42,364 bases of DNA from Candidatus Eiseniibacteriota bacterium (lineage in GTDB: Bacteria; Joyebacterota; Joyebacteria; Joyebacterales; Joyebacteraceae). The notes under the pieces were generated by a model. It ran no database searches and was not told the origin of the DNA. It saw only the letters and a list, made by a program, of their open reading frames with translations. This document shows positions 1 through 9,662 of this stretch, in pieces (position 1 is the first letter of the stretch; each line of letters starts with the position of its first letter). The DNA lies in NCBI GenBank assembly GCA_030639555.1, contig DAOWCM010000003.1:1-42364 (forward strand), written 5' to 3'. A program made the position numbers and the translations under genes.

Positions 1-141
1 GAAACGGCCGTTATCTATCTGGCGCCAGCGGTCGAGAGTGTAGCGTACGGGGGCGAAGACACCTGTTTAGGGCGCTCGCGAGGTTGTACGCTCGCCTGTC
101 TTGGCCATCGCTCGGATCGGCTTAGAATGGTCTCTGGCGCC
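1..141. repeat. Exact direct terminal repeat, copy 1 (same as 42224-42364); circular contig junction
   Basis: The first 141 nt (gaaacggccgttatctatct...tctctggcgcc) are identical to the last 141 nt, and a CDS reads in frame across the junction. Confidence 0.97.
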
Positions 142-645
142 AATGCCAAAGCTTGGAAAACCTTGCTTTGGATCTATCGGGGCGACCTCTTCATCTCTCT
201 CTTGAGTCGCGAGGTTTACAACCTCCGGAACCGTGCTATTCACGCTGGATTGACGCCAGCTGTGAGGTTCAACGGATCCTCAGACTACGCCATCGAAGCG
301 CTTATCGGCGACGTGATCGCGAGGTTTTCGGACGTCGTCTGGTACGACTACACGAAGCTAGTCGCCAGAGCGATGCCAAAGCGCAAGCGCCCATCCAATT
401 ACCACATCACGTTTTCAAGGTCCGAAGACAATGAAACCGATTGTCTCAAGGTGTTACGCGCTGGCGGAAACGTCGCCATCGTTTTCACGGACCTTGAAAA
501 GGCGATGCGTACGGGCTGGAAACGGTTCCGCGTGATCGATGGCGATGAGACCGACGCAAGGCCCACCGATGATGCTGGCGTGGTAGTCGGCTTGTCGCCG
601 AAAGCACGAGTACAAGATGGCTCTGGTTTCTTTGTTCACAACTAA
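1..645 (+). CDS. C-terminal part of gp88-like phage protein (full gene 42041-42223 plus 1-645, about 275 aa)
   Basis: Position 1 is a codon start in the frame of ATG 42041. The ORF track starts at 127 only because the contig is linearised. Contains AVRFNGSSDY and FVHN C-terminus. Confidence 0.8.
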   Translation, partial: ETAVIYLAPAVESVAYGGEDTCLGRSRGCTLACLGHRSDRLRMVSGANAKAWKTLLWIYRGDLFISLLSREVYNLRNRAIHAGLTPAVRFNGSSDYAIEALIGDVIARFSDVVWYDYTKLVARAMPKRKRPSNYHITFSRSEDNETDCLKVLRAGGNVAIVFTDLEKAMRTGWKRFRVIDGDETDARPTDDAGVVVGLSPKARVQDGSGFFVHN

Positions 646-677
646 GCGCCACTAGGCGCGGAAAGGCTTGACAGGCC

Positions 678-791
678 ATGGACGCAACGAACGAAAGCGA
701 CCGATTGTGGGCGCAGCTGGCGGAGTGGGAGACGTTTCTCGAGGAGCTGGCCGAGGTTCAGCCCGCAGCGGGCGAGGTGGTGGCGTCATGA
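678..791 (+). CDS. Hypothetical 37-aa peptide
   Basis: MDATNESDRLWAQLAEWETFLEELAEVQPAAGEVVAS; stop overlaps next start (ATGA). Confidence 0.55.
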   Translation: MDATNESDRLWAQLAEWETFLEELAEVQPAAGEVVAS

Positions 792-988
792 AAAAGCGAC
801 GTAGACTAGGCCCGCCTCCCGTCCGTCCGTTTGTCCCGTGTCCGTGCTGCCACAAGCCGATGGACACGGGGATGGTGGTGTGCTGGGTGTGCTACCGACG
901 TACCGACCGGCTCACCACCGCTGGGAGCGCCGAGGTCGAGCGCTGGGAGCTGGCAAGACAGAAGAGAACAGGATGGGCCACGTCATGA
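788..988 (+). CDS. Small zinc-ribbon protein
   Basis: MKKRRRLGPPPVRPFVPCPCCHKPMDTGMVVCWVCYRR...; CPCC/CWVC knuckles. Confidence 0.65.
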   Translation: MKKRRRLGPPPVRPFVPCPCCHKPMDTGMVVCWVCYRRTDRLTTAGSAEVERWELARQKRTGWATS

Positions 989-1251
989 ACAAGCGAGAAC
1001 ACGAACAAGAGTACCCCAGGGCGAGCGCCTCGAGCGAGGTCGAGCTGACGTGCGGATCCACCGCGCGGCTCATCGTCCTGCGCGGCGGCGGCATGAACGT
1101 CATGCTCAAGCAGCCGCTCACCGACGGGCGAGGGCACGCGTCATCGACCGCCGATATGATCTGCCTCGGCACCGAAGACATGGAGCGTATCAACGCGGGT
1201 ATCCAGGCGGCGCGGGAGGAGGCCGAGGCCGTCGTCCAAGCAATCTGCTGA
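985..1251 (+). CDS. Hypothetical protein
   Basis: MNKREHEQEYPRASASSEVELTCG...; ATGA coupling with previous ORF. Confidence 0.65.
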   Translation: MNKREHEQEYPRASASSEVELTCGSTARLIVLRGGGMNVMLKQPLTDGRGHASSTADMICLGTEDMERINAGIQAAREEAEAVVQAIC

Positions 1252-1332
1252 CCGTCCTTGGACGGAGTGAAGAGCGGGGCGCGGCTGTGCGGTCGCGCCC
1301 CGATTTGAATCCTTCAACACAGGGAGTTTACC

Positions 1333-1560
1333 ATGGCGAAGAAAAGACTCAAGGCCAACAAGCGGCGCGTGGCTCGTTTCCAGGTGCGCGACCGATCGAC
1401 CGTCTTTCCCGTCACCGTGACGTGGAACATCGAGGTGTCCGAGGGCGGGCTCAAGGCGCGGCGGGACATGGACGGCTGCACCGCGTACGTCAGCTGGAAG
1501 CAGGTCCTCGGCGCGGCTCTCTACTACGGTCGGACCGAGAAGGGAAACGAGCAGATATGA
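1333..1560 (+). CDS. Hypothetical protein
   Basis: 75-aa ORF MAKKRLKANKRRVARFQVRD. Confidence 0.65.
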   Translation: MAKKRLKANKRRVARFQVRDRSTVFPVTVTWNIEVSEGGLKARRDMDGCTAYVSWKQVLGAALYYGRTEKGNEQI

Positions 1561-1682
1561 TGCGCATCGACAAGCTGGTCGAGATTCTGTCGTGTGAAGA
1601 GACGGTGCTCGACCCGGACGACGTCGAGGCCCTGGCGCACGTCATCGAGCAGAAGCTCCAGGAGTGGGAGAACGAGGTATGA
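1557..1682 (+). CDS. Hypothetical small protein
   Basis: MMRIDKLVEILSCEETVLDPDDVEALAHVIEQKLQEWENEV; overlaps neighbours by ATGA. Confidence 0.6.
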   Translation: MMRIDKLVEILSCEETVLDPDDVEALAHVIEQKLQEWENEV

Positions 1683-2032
1683 ACAGAGACGCACTGTACC
1701 GCGACTGCGCTCTCCAGGCCGGGCTCGTGCAGCTGGCGAACACCGACGAGCACGGGCGGACGTTCGAGACGGACGACGTCGACCGGATCCCCGGCGGCGC
1801 GTGGGTGACGTGTCAAGTCTACATTTCCAACGCGGAGGTCTCGGAGCTACTGTCTCGAGAGCGCAAGGAGCGGCGCCTCGAGGCCAACATTTGCGGGGGA
1901 TGCGGCGAGCCCATCACCGATGAGCAGTTCATCCAAGGAGACAGCTCGTCGTACCACACGACGTGCCCGGACGCCGTGCAGAAGGCCATGCTCAGGGAGC
2001 TACAGGACACACCGAGGAGGGGGGACGTATGA
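1679..2032 (+). CDS. Hypothetical protein with a CGGC motif
   Basis: MNRDALYRDCALQAG...ICGGCGEPITDEQF... Confidence 0.65.
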   Translation: MNRDALYRDCALQAGLVQLANTDEHGRTFETDDVDRIPGGAWVTCQVYISNAEVSELLSRERKERRLEANICGGCGEPITDEQFIQGDSSSYHTTCPDAVQKAMLRELQDTPRRGDV

Positions 2033-2292
2033 CCGAGCCTTTCGTAGACGACCAGGGAGAGCTTGTCGAGCGCGAGCAGAGCGCGGTCGAGCGTGAGCTG
2101 CGTCTCATCAAGACGATGAACACGAAGTTTAACACGGCGATGTCGGCGCTCCACGCCGTCGGCCGCACGCTCACCCAGCACGGTGACAAGGACATGAACT
2201 CTCTGCTGTGCGCGATCAAGGTCACGGACCTTAACAGCAAGCTCATCGCGGCGGCTCAGGAGTGGCTGAGGAACAGAGGGGTGGCGTCATGA
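2029..2292 (+). CDS. Hypothetical protein
   Basis: MTEPFVDDQGELVEREQSAVERELRLIK...; ATGA coupling. Confidence 0.65.
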   Translation: MTEPFVDDQGELVEREQSAVERELRLIKTMNTKFNTAMSALHAVGRTLTQHGDKDMNSLLCAIKVTDLNSKLIAAAQEWLRNRGVAS

Positions 2293-2552
2293 CAACCTGG
2301 GGAGAGAAGATGGTGACGAAGACACAGTACGTGACGGTGAAGCTGACGATGCGCCAGCTGCGCTACGTGGACGCGCTGGTGCGGGCTGCTCTTTCGGTCG
2401 ACGGAATCAAGCGGGACGAGATCACGAGGAAGGAGCGCGGGATCATTTCGGGCGTGGAGAAGAAGCTGGCGACGCTCGTCTACCAGGCGGACACCGACCG
2501 CTCGATTCAGAGCGCGCGGGTCAAGGCGATGATGAAGGAGCACAACCTGTGA
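2289..2552 (+). CDS. Hypothetical protein
   Basis: MTTWGEKMVTKTQYVTVKLTMRQLRYVDALVRAALS... Confidence 0.65.
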   Translation: MTTWGEKMVTKTQYVTVKLTMRQLRYVDALVRAALSVDGIKRDEITRKERGIISGVEKKLATLVYQADTDRSIQSARVKAMMKEHNL

Positions 2553-2812
2553 TCTACTCGAGCAGCTACACGTACTCGTACGAGGACAGCGCCGGCGAGG
2601 AGGTCGACGTCGAGCTGAAGTACACGGCGATGCCCGGCACGCCGGGCTGTATGTACGATCGGTGGGGCGACCCGGGCTCGCCACCCGAGGCGCCGGAGAT
2701 GGAGATCGAGGACCTCCCCGGGCACCTCGAGGCGCAGCGCTCGGAGATCGAGGAGGAGATCTGGCAGGAGATCGCGGATTCGGAAGCAGAGGCACAGGAC
2801 AGGAGCGAGTGA
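2549..2812 (+). CDS. Hypothetical acidic protein
   Basis: GTG start, MIYSSSYTYSYEDSAGEEVDVELKYTAMPG... Confidence 0.6.
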   Translation: MIYSSSYTYSYEDSAGEEVDVELKYTAMPGTPGCMYDRWGDPGSPPEAPEMEIEDLPGHLEAQRSEIEEEIWQEIADSEAEAQDRSE

Positions 2813-3936
2813 TGCATCTACGAGCGTACAGTAGTTGGCGGCAGGCGGAGTGCGTCGGGTCGACGAAGTTCGTCACCGACGTCGAGGCGGAGTTCGGGCG
2901 TCATGATATCCCCGAGGCCAAGGCGGGGCGCGAGCTGCACCAGCTCGTCGAGGAGGTGATACGCGGCACGACGCAGCTCGAGGACATCGAGGACGGCGAG
3001 TCGAAGCGCCACGTCTCGAAGTGCCTCGAGTTCATCGAGCACTGGGCGTACGGGCACGGCAAGACCGAGGTGCCGATCGAGCTGCACGAGGACGGCGAGC
3101 TGGTGGTGCGTTGCCGCATCGACTACCTCGACGCCGACACGATGGACGACTCCGTCGTGGTGGTCGACTGGAAGTTCTATCACGACGCGCTCGACAAGAT
3201 CGAGAGCGAGTGGCAGATGAAGGTCTCGCTGTGCGCGGCGGCGATGCACCACGGGAAAAACAAGGGCACCGCGAAGCTCTACCTCCCGATCCTCGACCTC
3301 ACGTACGAGTACGAGATCGAGGACGTGCTCAAGGTCTACACGACGGAGATCCTGCCGGTGTGGGTCTGGCTCAACGAGCGCCGCGACCTCCAGGCGGGGC
3401 CCTGGTGCGCCAGGTGTCCCGTGCTGGGGCGCTGCCCGACTGCCGGGCAGACAATGCAGACCGTCGCCGCGAGCGCGAACCTGCACGCGATCTGGGAGGC
3501 CAAGGAGCTGCCGACGGTCAAGGTCATGGAGAAGGGCCTCTACGAGGGGCTCGCGACGTTGGCGCCGGCGAAGTTCCGCGGTGTCCTGAAGTGGCTGCCC
3601 GTGGTGCCGGCGTTCGAGAAGGCCGTCAAGAGGCTGCTGCGTGAGCAGCTCGCGGCCGACCCGTCGAGTCACCCAGGCTGGGAGCTGAAGGACAAGAACC
3701 TGCCGGCGACGGGCGACAAGGACGCCCTCTACGAGGCGACCGAGGAGTACCTCGTCGCGGGCGAGTTCGAGTCCTGTAAGAAGCTCTCGGTCGCCCAGCT
3801 CAAGGAGACGCTGGTCGATCGCCTGGTGGCCACGGAGAAGTGTGGAACGAAGAAGGCGGCAGGCTTCGCGGCTGATACAATTCTCGGTCCGCATATCGTG
3901 CGGAACACCACCAAGGAGCTGCGGAGGAAAAAGTGA
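2812..3936 (+). CDS. PD-(D/E)XK exonuclease, Cas4/RecB-like
   Basis: Conserved RIDYLD...VVVVDWKFY core and a C-terminal cysteine cluster CARCPVLGRCP; lies upstream of recT. Confidence 0.75.
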   Translation: MHLRAYSSWRQAECVGSTKFVTDVEAEFGRHDIPEAKAGRELHQLVEEVIRGTTQLEDIEDGESKRHVSKCLEFIEHWAYGHGKTEVPIELHEDGELVVRCRIDYLDADTMDDSVVVVDWKFYHDALDKIESEWQMKVSLCAAAMHHGKNKGTAKLYLPILDLTYEYEIEDVLKVYTTEILPVWVWLNERRDLQAGPWCARCPVLGRCPTAGQTMQTVAASANLHAIWEAKELPTVKVMEKGLYEGLATLAPAKFRGVLKWLPVVPAFEKAVKRLLREQLAADPSSHPGWELKDKNLPATGDKDALYEATEEYLVAGEFESCKKLSVAQLKETLVDRLVATEKCGTKKAAGFAADTILGPHIVRNTTKELRRKK

Positions 3937-4049
3937 GCCTCTACAGGGCGCTGGGTTTCGTTCAGTGGGCGTTGGCTCTTGTCTTCCTGGCGGCGTGCGC
4001 GTGGTTCGTCGTCTGCGTTATCAGACTCATCGAGGTGGCAACAAAATGA
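3933..4049 (+). CDS. Single-TM peptide
   Basis: MSLYRALGFVQWALALVFLAACAWFVVCVIRLIEVATK from GTG 3933, coupled at both ends. Confidence 0.5.
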   Translation: MSLYRALGFVQWALALVFLAACAWFVVCVIRLIEVATK

Positions 4050-4387
4050 CTACTCCGCTGGTTCAGACCGCCGTGTGCCGGTTCGTCGTGTCGACGACGT
4101 ACAGTCAAGACGCGGGCTGGGAGACGGCTATCATGGGAGCGGGTACCTTCCTGGGAGGCGTGGGCACCCCTGCTCCCGTCTCCCGGTACGCAAACGTGTC
4201 CGAAGCGAAGGCGGGACACAAGGAGTGGGTCGACAAGATCACGACGCTGGGGCCCCAGGCCCTGCCCGTCGTGCGCCTGGGCCACGAGGCCTACGGCGTC
4301 AAGGACGAGATGCAGTTCCTCTATCCGATGGGGAACGACGAGTACAAGGAAGCAGTCAGATCAATCGCGCCAGGCTTTGGAATTTAG
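4046..4387 (+). CDS. Hypothetical protein
   Basis: MTTPLVQTAVCRFVVSTTYSQDAGWETAIMGAGTFL... Confidence 0.65.
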   Translation: MTTPLVQTAVCRFVVSTTYSQDAGWETAIMGAGTFLGGVGTPAPVSRYANVSEAKAGHKEWVDKITTLGPQALPVVRLGHEAYGVKDEMQFLYPMGNDEYKEAVRSIAPGFGI

Positions 4388-4396
4388 GAGTAACAG

Positions 4397-5368
4397 ATGA
4401 CACAGTTGGCAACGATCAAGCAGGCGGGCGACTACCTCTGCGTCGCTCACCACAAAGAGTTCGCGTTGATGTTCGGCGGCGACGACAGGAAGGCGACCTC
4501 GTTCCTCGCCGTCGCGCTGGCGAACATCCAGAGGGAGCCGAAGCTCCTGCAGTGTAACCGCGAGTCGATCCGGGACTCGCTGCTCGAGGCGGCGCAGATC
4601 GACCTGTGTCCAGGTGGAGCGCTGGGCCAGGCCTTCCTGATTCCGTACGGGCGTGAGTGCCAGTTTCAAGTCGGGTACAAGGGCCTCGCGGAGATCGTGC
4701 AGCGCGAGGGCGCGGTGAAGAAGGTGTGGGCGAACGTCGTGTACCAGGACGAGATCGACGAGGGCAAGTTCGTGGTGCGCTCTGGATCGGAACACAGCCT
4801 CTACCACGACCGCGACCCGTTCCGCGAGGATCCCGCGAGCTGGGAGGAGCTGCTCAATGCGGGACTCTGCGGTGCGTACGCGTGCGCCGAGCTGCACAAC
4901 GGCGCGGTGAACTTCGAGACGGTCGGCATGGACCCTCTGAGGCGAGCCAAGGCGATGAGCAGCTCGCCGGCGTGGAAGAAGTGGGCGACCGAGATGGTCA
5001 AGAAGTTCCCGCTGAAGCGGCTGTGTAAGCGCCTGCCGAAGACCCTCCACATCGAGCAGTGGGCGGCGATCGACGAGCGGCACGGCAAGCGTGACGCGAT
5101 CCCGCTGCGTGACCCGCAGAAGGTGAGCAACGCAGTGCAGCTCGCCGACGACGCGCTCGGCGACACGACCGTGGTCCTCCCTGCGTCGAACCAGATCACC
5201 CGGGACGCGATCAACGCGCAGATCGAGTCGACGTGGCACAGCCTGCAGTCAGAGGAGCGCCGCCGGCTCGACATGGACCGTGAGCTGGGCGACTACCTCG
5301 ACGAGGACCGCACGTCGGACGCCGAGGCGCACCACTTCCTCGACACGATGATGGCGCTGCTCACATGA
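4397..5368 (+). CDS. recT: RecT-family single-strand annealing protein
   Basis: SFLAVALANIQREPKLLQCNRESIRDSLLEAAQIDLCPGGALGQAFLIPYGRECQFQVGYKGLAEIVQR is RecT-like. Confidence 0.9.
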   Translation: MTQLATIKQAGDYLCVAHHKEFALMFGGDDRKATSFLAVALANIQREPKLLQCNRESIRDSLLEAAQIDLCPGGALGQAFLIPYGRECQFQVGYKGLAEIVQREGAVKKVWANVVYQDEIDEGKFVVRSGSEHSLYHDRDPFREDPASWEELLNAGLCGAYACAELHNGAVNFETVGMDPLRRAKAMSSSPAWKKWATEMVKKFPLKRLCKRLPKTLHIEQWAAIDERHGKRDAIPLRDPQKVSNAVQLADDALGDTTVVLPASNQITRDAINAQIESTWHSLQSEERRRLDMDRELGDYLDEDRTSDAEAHHFLDTMMALLT

Positions 5369-5703
5369 AGGCCAAGCTGCGTTTCCCAGTAGACGCGGAG
5401 TGGAACAAGACCGAGGAGGCGTTCGGCTACGAGCTGGAGCTTTGGAAGCGCGGCGGGGAGATCACTTGGTGGGCCTTCGAGCCCATCAAGCTCCGCCTGG
5501 CGAAGAGCTGCTTCTACACGCCGGACTTCGCGGTCATGCAGGCCGACCGTTCGTTCGAGTTTTTTGAGGTCAAGGGATTCTGGAGAGACGACGCGCGCGT
5601 GAAGATCAAGGTGGCGGTGAAGCTGTTCCCGATGTTCACGTTCACGGCGGTGTCAATGAAGGCAAAGCGCGACGGAGGAGGCTGGAAGTATGAGGTGTTC
5701 TAA
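5365..5703 (+). CDS. DUF1064-like endonuclease
   Basis: FYTPDFAVMQADRSFEFFEVKGFWRDDARVKIKVAVKLFP; PDF...EVKG core. Confidence 0.75.
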   Translation: MKAKLRFPVDAEWNKTEEAFGYELELWKRGGEITWWAFEPIKLRLAKSCFYTPDFAVMQADRSFEFFEVKGFWRDDARVKIKVAVKLFPMFTFTAVSMKAKRDGGGWKYEVF

Positions 5704-6566
5704 TGAGCAATTCGGGTTTCCCGTGGTTCCCGTTCTACGTGCGGGACTGGCTGACAGACGTGAAGGTGATGTCGATGAGCTGCTGCGCTCGAGGGGCGTT
5801 CATACAGCTCCTGGCGCTGCAGTGGGAGAATGGGGGCCTCCCGCCCGAGTGGGACGACCTGGCGGCGCTCACGGGCTACCAGGACGGCTACGAGGACCTC
5901 GAGCGGCAGCTGGGCCCGCTCTTCCCCCCGACGGACGACGGCCGGCGCAACCCGCGCCTCGAGGAGCTGCGCCAGGAGAAGCTCGACAAGCGGGCCGCGC
6001 AGGCAGCTGGGGCTGCGTCCACTCACGTCTCCAATGCCAAGCGGCGTGCTAAGCAGACTGCTAAGCAGTTGGTACGCGCGTCTGAAGATCATGATGCAGA
6101 TACAGATGCAGAGAAGAAGAAGACATCCGTGCGCAAGCGCCCGGGAGCGTTGAAGGGGCCCACCCTTTTCGAGAGGTTCTGGAACTTCTACCCAAGGCGC
6201 AACGAGAAGCGCGTCGGCAAGAAGGCGACCCTCAACCGCTGGAAACGGCTGTCGGACGACGACAAGGAGGCGCTCTGGAAAGCAGCCAGGCACTACGCCC
6301 AGTCAAAGATCGCCCGGGTCGATGGGAAGGCTCGCGACCCGGAGCGGTTCCTCAAGGACGACTACTGGCGGGACTGGCTCGACGGGCCCGGCACGGACGT
6401 CCACGTTGAAGAGCGCGACAAACCACGCCCAGCTCCCAAGGTTGACCCAGGAGGGCCACCGGCCGATCCGGACGACGTCGCGGCTGAGCTGGGCCACGGA
6501 TCGTTCAGAGAGGCAACCAGGGCCCTTAGCATGGACGAGCGTCTGAAGAAGGAGGAGGGGCGATAG
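5703..6566 (+). CDS. DUF1376-type phage replication protein
   Basis: FPWFPFYVRDWLTDVKVMSMSCCARGAFIQLLALQWENGGLPPEWDDLAALTGY; C-terminal RFWNFYPRRNEKRVGKKATLNRW. Confidence 0.75.
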   Translation: MSNSGFPWFPFYVRDWLTDVKVMSMSCCARGAFIQLLALQWENGGLPPEWDDLAALTGYQDGYEDLERQLGPLFPPTDDGRRNPRLEELRQEKLDKRAAQAAGAASTHVSNAKRRAKQTAKQLVRASEDHDADTDAEKKKTSVRKRPGALKGPTLFERFWNFYPRRNEKRVGKKATLNRWKRLSDDDKEALWKAARHYAQSKIARVDGKARDPERFLKDDYWRDWLDGPGTDVHVEERDKPRPAPKVDPGGPPADPDDVAAELGHGSFREATRALSMDERLKKEEGR

Positions 6567-6654
6567 ATCAAGTTTGGCGACTTGAAACTGTCAGCGTGAA
6601 GGGAGGTGATGCCATGGAGTGAAGCGCGGTCAACAGAAGTCAGACCACATGCGG

Positions 6655-6675
6655 CCCCCGACGCCTGGTCGGGGG
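6655..6675 (+). terminator. 8-bp GC hairpin (CCCCCGAC-GCCTG-GTCGGGGG), terminator or attenuator
   Basis: Perfect inverted repeat between 5703-6566 and 6711-6962, followed by tcgtttc. Confidence 0.4.
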
Positions 6676-6710
6676 TCGTTTCAACCCAGGGGTGCATAAA
6701 GGTGCATATT

Positions 6711-6962
6711 ATGCAGAAGAGACTGATCGAAGAGCTGGCGAAGTGCCGTGGCGGGCCGAACCGGCTGAAGAAGATGCGGGCGGAGTTCCTGGCGAGGTAC
6801 GACGACCTGCGCTCGGAGTGTGACGAGGTGTGTGAGCTGCTCGAGCTGATCGACGACGTCACCAAGACCGGGGAGGACGACGAGGAGACCGAAAAGGATG
6901 CTTACCAGGAGGCTACCGACGCGGTTACCAAGGAGGAACCAGTTGACAGCATCGGCGAGTAG
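6711..6962 (+). CDS. Hypothetical acidic protein
   Basis: MQKRLIEELAKCRGGPNRLKKMRAEFLARYDDL... Confidence 0.6.
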   Translation: MQKRLIEELAKCRGGPNRLKKMRAEFLARYDDLRSECDEVCELLELIDDVTKTGEDDEETEKDAYQEATDAVTKEEPVDSIGE

Positions 6963-6996
6963 TCGTTAGATAGCGGCTTCTCTTCACTTCTTTTCG

Positions 6997-7025
6997 CGGC
7001 CGGCCACACTCCTCTGGGCCGGCCG
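6997..7025. terminator. Bidirectional terminator hairpin between convergent gene blocks
   Basis: CGGCCGGCC-acactcctctg-GGCCGGCCG, flanked by cttcttttcg and ttatt; lies between the ends of 6962(+) and 7026(-). Confidence 0.7.
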
Positions 7026-9662
7026 TTATTCATCTGGCGCCGCCAGCTCGAAGACCTTCCGGACCTCCGGGTCGTGCATGGCGTCGTAGATCAGAGCCCT
7101 GAAGGCTGTCTTCCCGTGCTGGTTGAAGGTCTTCTGCGCCTGGAGGAGCTTCTTGTGGGCCCGCGAGGACTCCAGCTTGATCGCCGCGCGGATCACGTCC
7201 CTCATCAGCAGCTTGTCGGGATCCCTCATGAGCTTCCGGGCGACCTTGGCCGCGCCGCGTCCGAGCAGCTCCAGGCCGGCGCCGAGCGCCGCTCCCTTGA
7301 TGCCGCCGCCGAGCGCAAGACCGGCGAGCGCGCCCGTCCGGCCGGCCCCCGCGAGGAAGGCTGACGTCCGCTTCATCCTGAGTGCCGTCAGGGTGGCCTT
7401 GAGCACGCTGCGGGGGAGCTGCAGGACCCCGGCGAGCCGGCTCACCCGCCTGGCCCACTTCTTCGACATCCCCGAGACAGCAGGGGTGAAGATCAGATCC
7501 ATGGCCATGCGGCTCTGGGGCTGGGTGAGCTGGATCTCCTTCCCGCCGACCCTGAGCGTCTTGAGCTGCTCGAGGTTGAGGTAACGCCAGAAGTCGACCG
7601 CGTCGGCGCGTGGGATCATGCCCCCCGTGCCTCCTGATTTGAACGTCGGCTTCCCGAATCCCTCGGCCGCGCGCGAGGCTGTCTGCTCGGCACGTCGCCC
7701 GAGGTCGACGAGTGGCCCGAGCTTCGCCGCCATGGGCCCCAAGGTATCCGGCCGGTCGCCGTACACCCGGCGGGTGTACTCGATGTCCATGATGTCCGCT
7801 TCCTGCTGGAGCTTGTCGAAGCGCAGGTTCGTCTTCGTGCGGCGCATGTTCTCCAGGCTGGCCTCCATGAAGGCTTCCTCGAGATACTCCCGCGTCACCG
7901 GGGGCAGGCCCTCGGCCAGATTGGCCTCGTTGGCCGCGTCGAGCATCTCCTTCGTCACTTGCGTCTTCTTCGCCGCCCGCTGTGGGCGCTCGAGGGGACC
8001 GCGCGTGGGGCCCACGCCCTCGCCACGGTAGCGCTCGCCGCGAATGAACGGGGCCAGCTCGGCGGCACGCCTCATCTCCTCGATATCGAAGGGGGGAGCC
8101 TTGGTGAACGTGCTTGCGTGGCCGCCCTCGAACCCCGCCTCGATCAGCTCGTGCCGACCCGCCTTGGTGATCGCGGTTCGCGCCACCTCGTACTTCCACA
8201 GATTCTCCATGAGTTCTTCGAGGACGACGTCGTCGTCGAAGGCTCCCTTGATCCCGACCTTCCTCGCTGCCTCGCGGTAGACGAAGTCGTCGTCGGCCAT
8301 CCGGCGGCGCAGCAGACGCTTGATTTCCTTTTCCGAGAGGTCGGAGATGTCGAGCTTCCAGACCCTCGCCAGTCTCTGCATCATCACCGTTTGCTGGGCC
8401 TTGGAGATGTCGTTGGCGAGCACGGAGATCAGGTCGTCGAACATCGCCGGGCCCCCTGGGAGATCGGCGAACCCCCCTGGGCCGACCTGCTGCGTGTGTC
8501 CGGTTACCGCCTGGAAGAGCCGCCGAATGCGGGGGGAGGACTGATACGCCTCGTCGATCAGACGAAAAGCCATCTCCATCGGGTTCTTGCCCTCCGCCTG
8601 GGCCATGTGGAGGACTCCGCGGCGGACCTCTGGATACCACTCGTGGACGAGCTTGGCCCGCAGCTCCCGGTTCCCGTAGCCGTAGGTCTGGCGCATCCTG
8701 GCCGGTGTCCCGCCACGGCCCCCGGCCGCGAAGGGGATGGGGTCACTCCCGGGCCAGATACGCACGCGTGGGCGGATGTGCGGCCCCAGACCCCCCGTCG
8801 CCCTGTAGGTCTCCTGTCCCAGCGCTCCGCTCATGCCGGCGATATCCCAGGTTCCACGGAGCGCCGGATCCATACCCTCCTCGATGAGCACGCCCTTCAG
8901 CCCAAACTGGGCGACCTCCGGATCTATGACGCCAGCGATGTCCCAGAGGCCGCGCATCTCCGCCTGGGTGTTCGCGGGGATCGCGTGGAGGACCTCCATC
9001 CGCTCCACCGTCAGCCGCCCGCCTCGGAACTTCCGCCAGTTGCGCCCGACCATCTTGAGGGCGCCCATGCCCGCGAGCCCCAGGGTCTCGCTGGCCGCGC
9101 CGAAGGCCGCCTCGTAGGCCGCGTCGGCGATCGTCTCCCTCATACCGGGATCCAGGCCACTGGCCTTCCCTATGCCCGTCCTGGCCAGCTGTGAGGCTCC
9201 TCCGCCCAACCCGGCACCCAGGATGGCGCCGCCGACCGCGCCCGGGGGACCACCGAGTCCGAAACCGATCGCTCCTCCCTTGACCGCGCCGTAGGTTTCC
9301 GCCGCGATCGAGCCGACGTCGCCGGCGATGTCTGAGGTGATGTCCGCGAGCTCCCAGGTCGAGGGCGAGAAGAACTTGTGCTCGGGGTCGAGGACCATCC
9401 ACTCCTTGCCAGGCTCACGCACCGAGTAGTTCATGCCGCCCTGGTGGACGACCTCGAGGCCCTGCTCTTCGAGCTTCCGCGCACCCGCCTGGCCGCCGCC
9501 GCCCATGCCCATGATCTGGAAGCGCGTGGCGTCCGAGATCGCCGGGTGCTGCTCCTGGATCGGGAAGGCCGGATCGATCCCAAGCTCCGGGTCATCGCCT
9601 GGAACGAAGCCGTAGGTCTCGCCGCCCGGAGGGTCAGGCTTGAAACCATAGTCCTGCGCCAT
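7026..9662 (-). CDS. Internal virion/ejection-like protein
   Basis: 878 aa with a glycine-zipper segment (GAVKGGAIGFGLGGPPGAVGGAILGAGLGGG); large structural ORF coupled to 9662-11128. Confidence 0.6.
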   Translation of the reverse strand: MAQDYGFKPDPPGGETYGFVPGDDPELGIDPAFPIQEQHPAISDATRFQIMGMGGGGQAGARKLEEQGLEVVHQGGMNYSVREPGKEWMVLDPEHKFFSPSTWELADITSDIAGDVGSIAAETYGAVKGGAIGFGLGGPPGAVGGAILGAGLGGGASQLARTGIGKASGLDPGMRETIADAAYEAAFGAASETLGLAGMGALKMVGRNWRKFRGGRLTVERMEVLHAIPANTQAEMRGLWDIAGVIDPEVAQFGLKGVLIEEGMDPALRGTWDIAGMSGALGQETYRATGGLGPHIRPRVRIWPGSDPIPFAAGGRGGTPARMRQTYGYGNRELRAKLVHEWYPEVRRGVLHMAQAEGKNPMEMAFRLIDEAYQSSPRIRRLFQAVTGHTQQVGPGGFADLPGGPAMFDDLISVLANDISKAQQTVMMQRLARVWKLDISDLSEKEIKRLLRRRMADDDFVYREAARKVGIKGAFDDDVVLEELMENLWKYEVARTAITKAGRHELIEAGFEGGHASTFTKAPPFDIEEMRRAAELAPFIRGERYRGEGVGPTRGPLERPQRAAKKTQVTKEMLDAANEANLAEGLPPVTREYLEEAFMEASLENMRRTKTNLRFDKLQQEADIMDIEYTRRVYGDRPDTLGPMAAKLGPLVDLGRRAEQTASRAAEGFGKPTFKSGGTGGMIPRADAVDFWRYLNLEQLKTLRVGGKEIQLTQPQSRMAMDLIFTPAVSGMSKKWARRVSRLAGVLQLPRSVLKATLTALRMKRTSAFLAGAGRTGALAGLALGGGIKGAALGAGLELLGRGAAKVARKLMRDPDKLLMRDVIRAAIKLESSRAHKKLLQAQKTFNQHGKTAFRALIYDAMHDPEVRKVFELAAPDE

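Noticed and set aside
6601-6622. Minimal ORF ATG GAG TGA after a strong GGAGGTGAT Shine-Dalgarno sequence
   Set aside because: Could be a leader peptide, but the alternative ATG in frame with 6711-6962 makes chance or mis-assignment likely.
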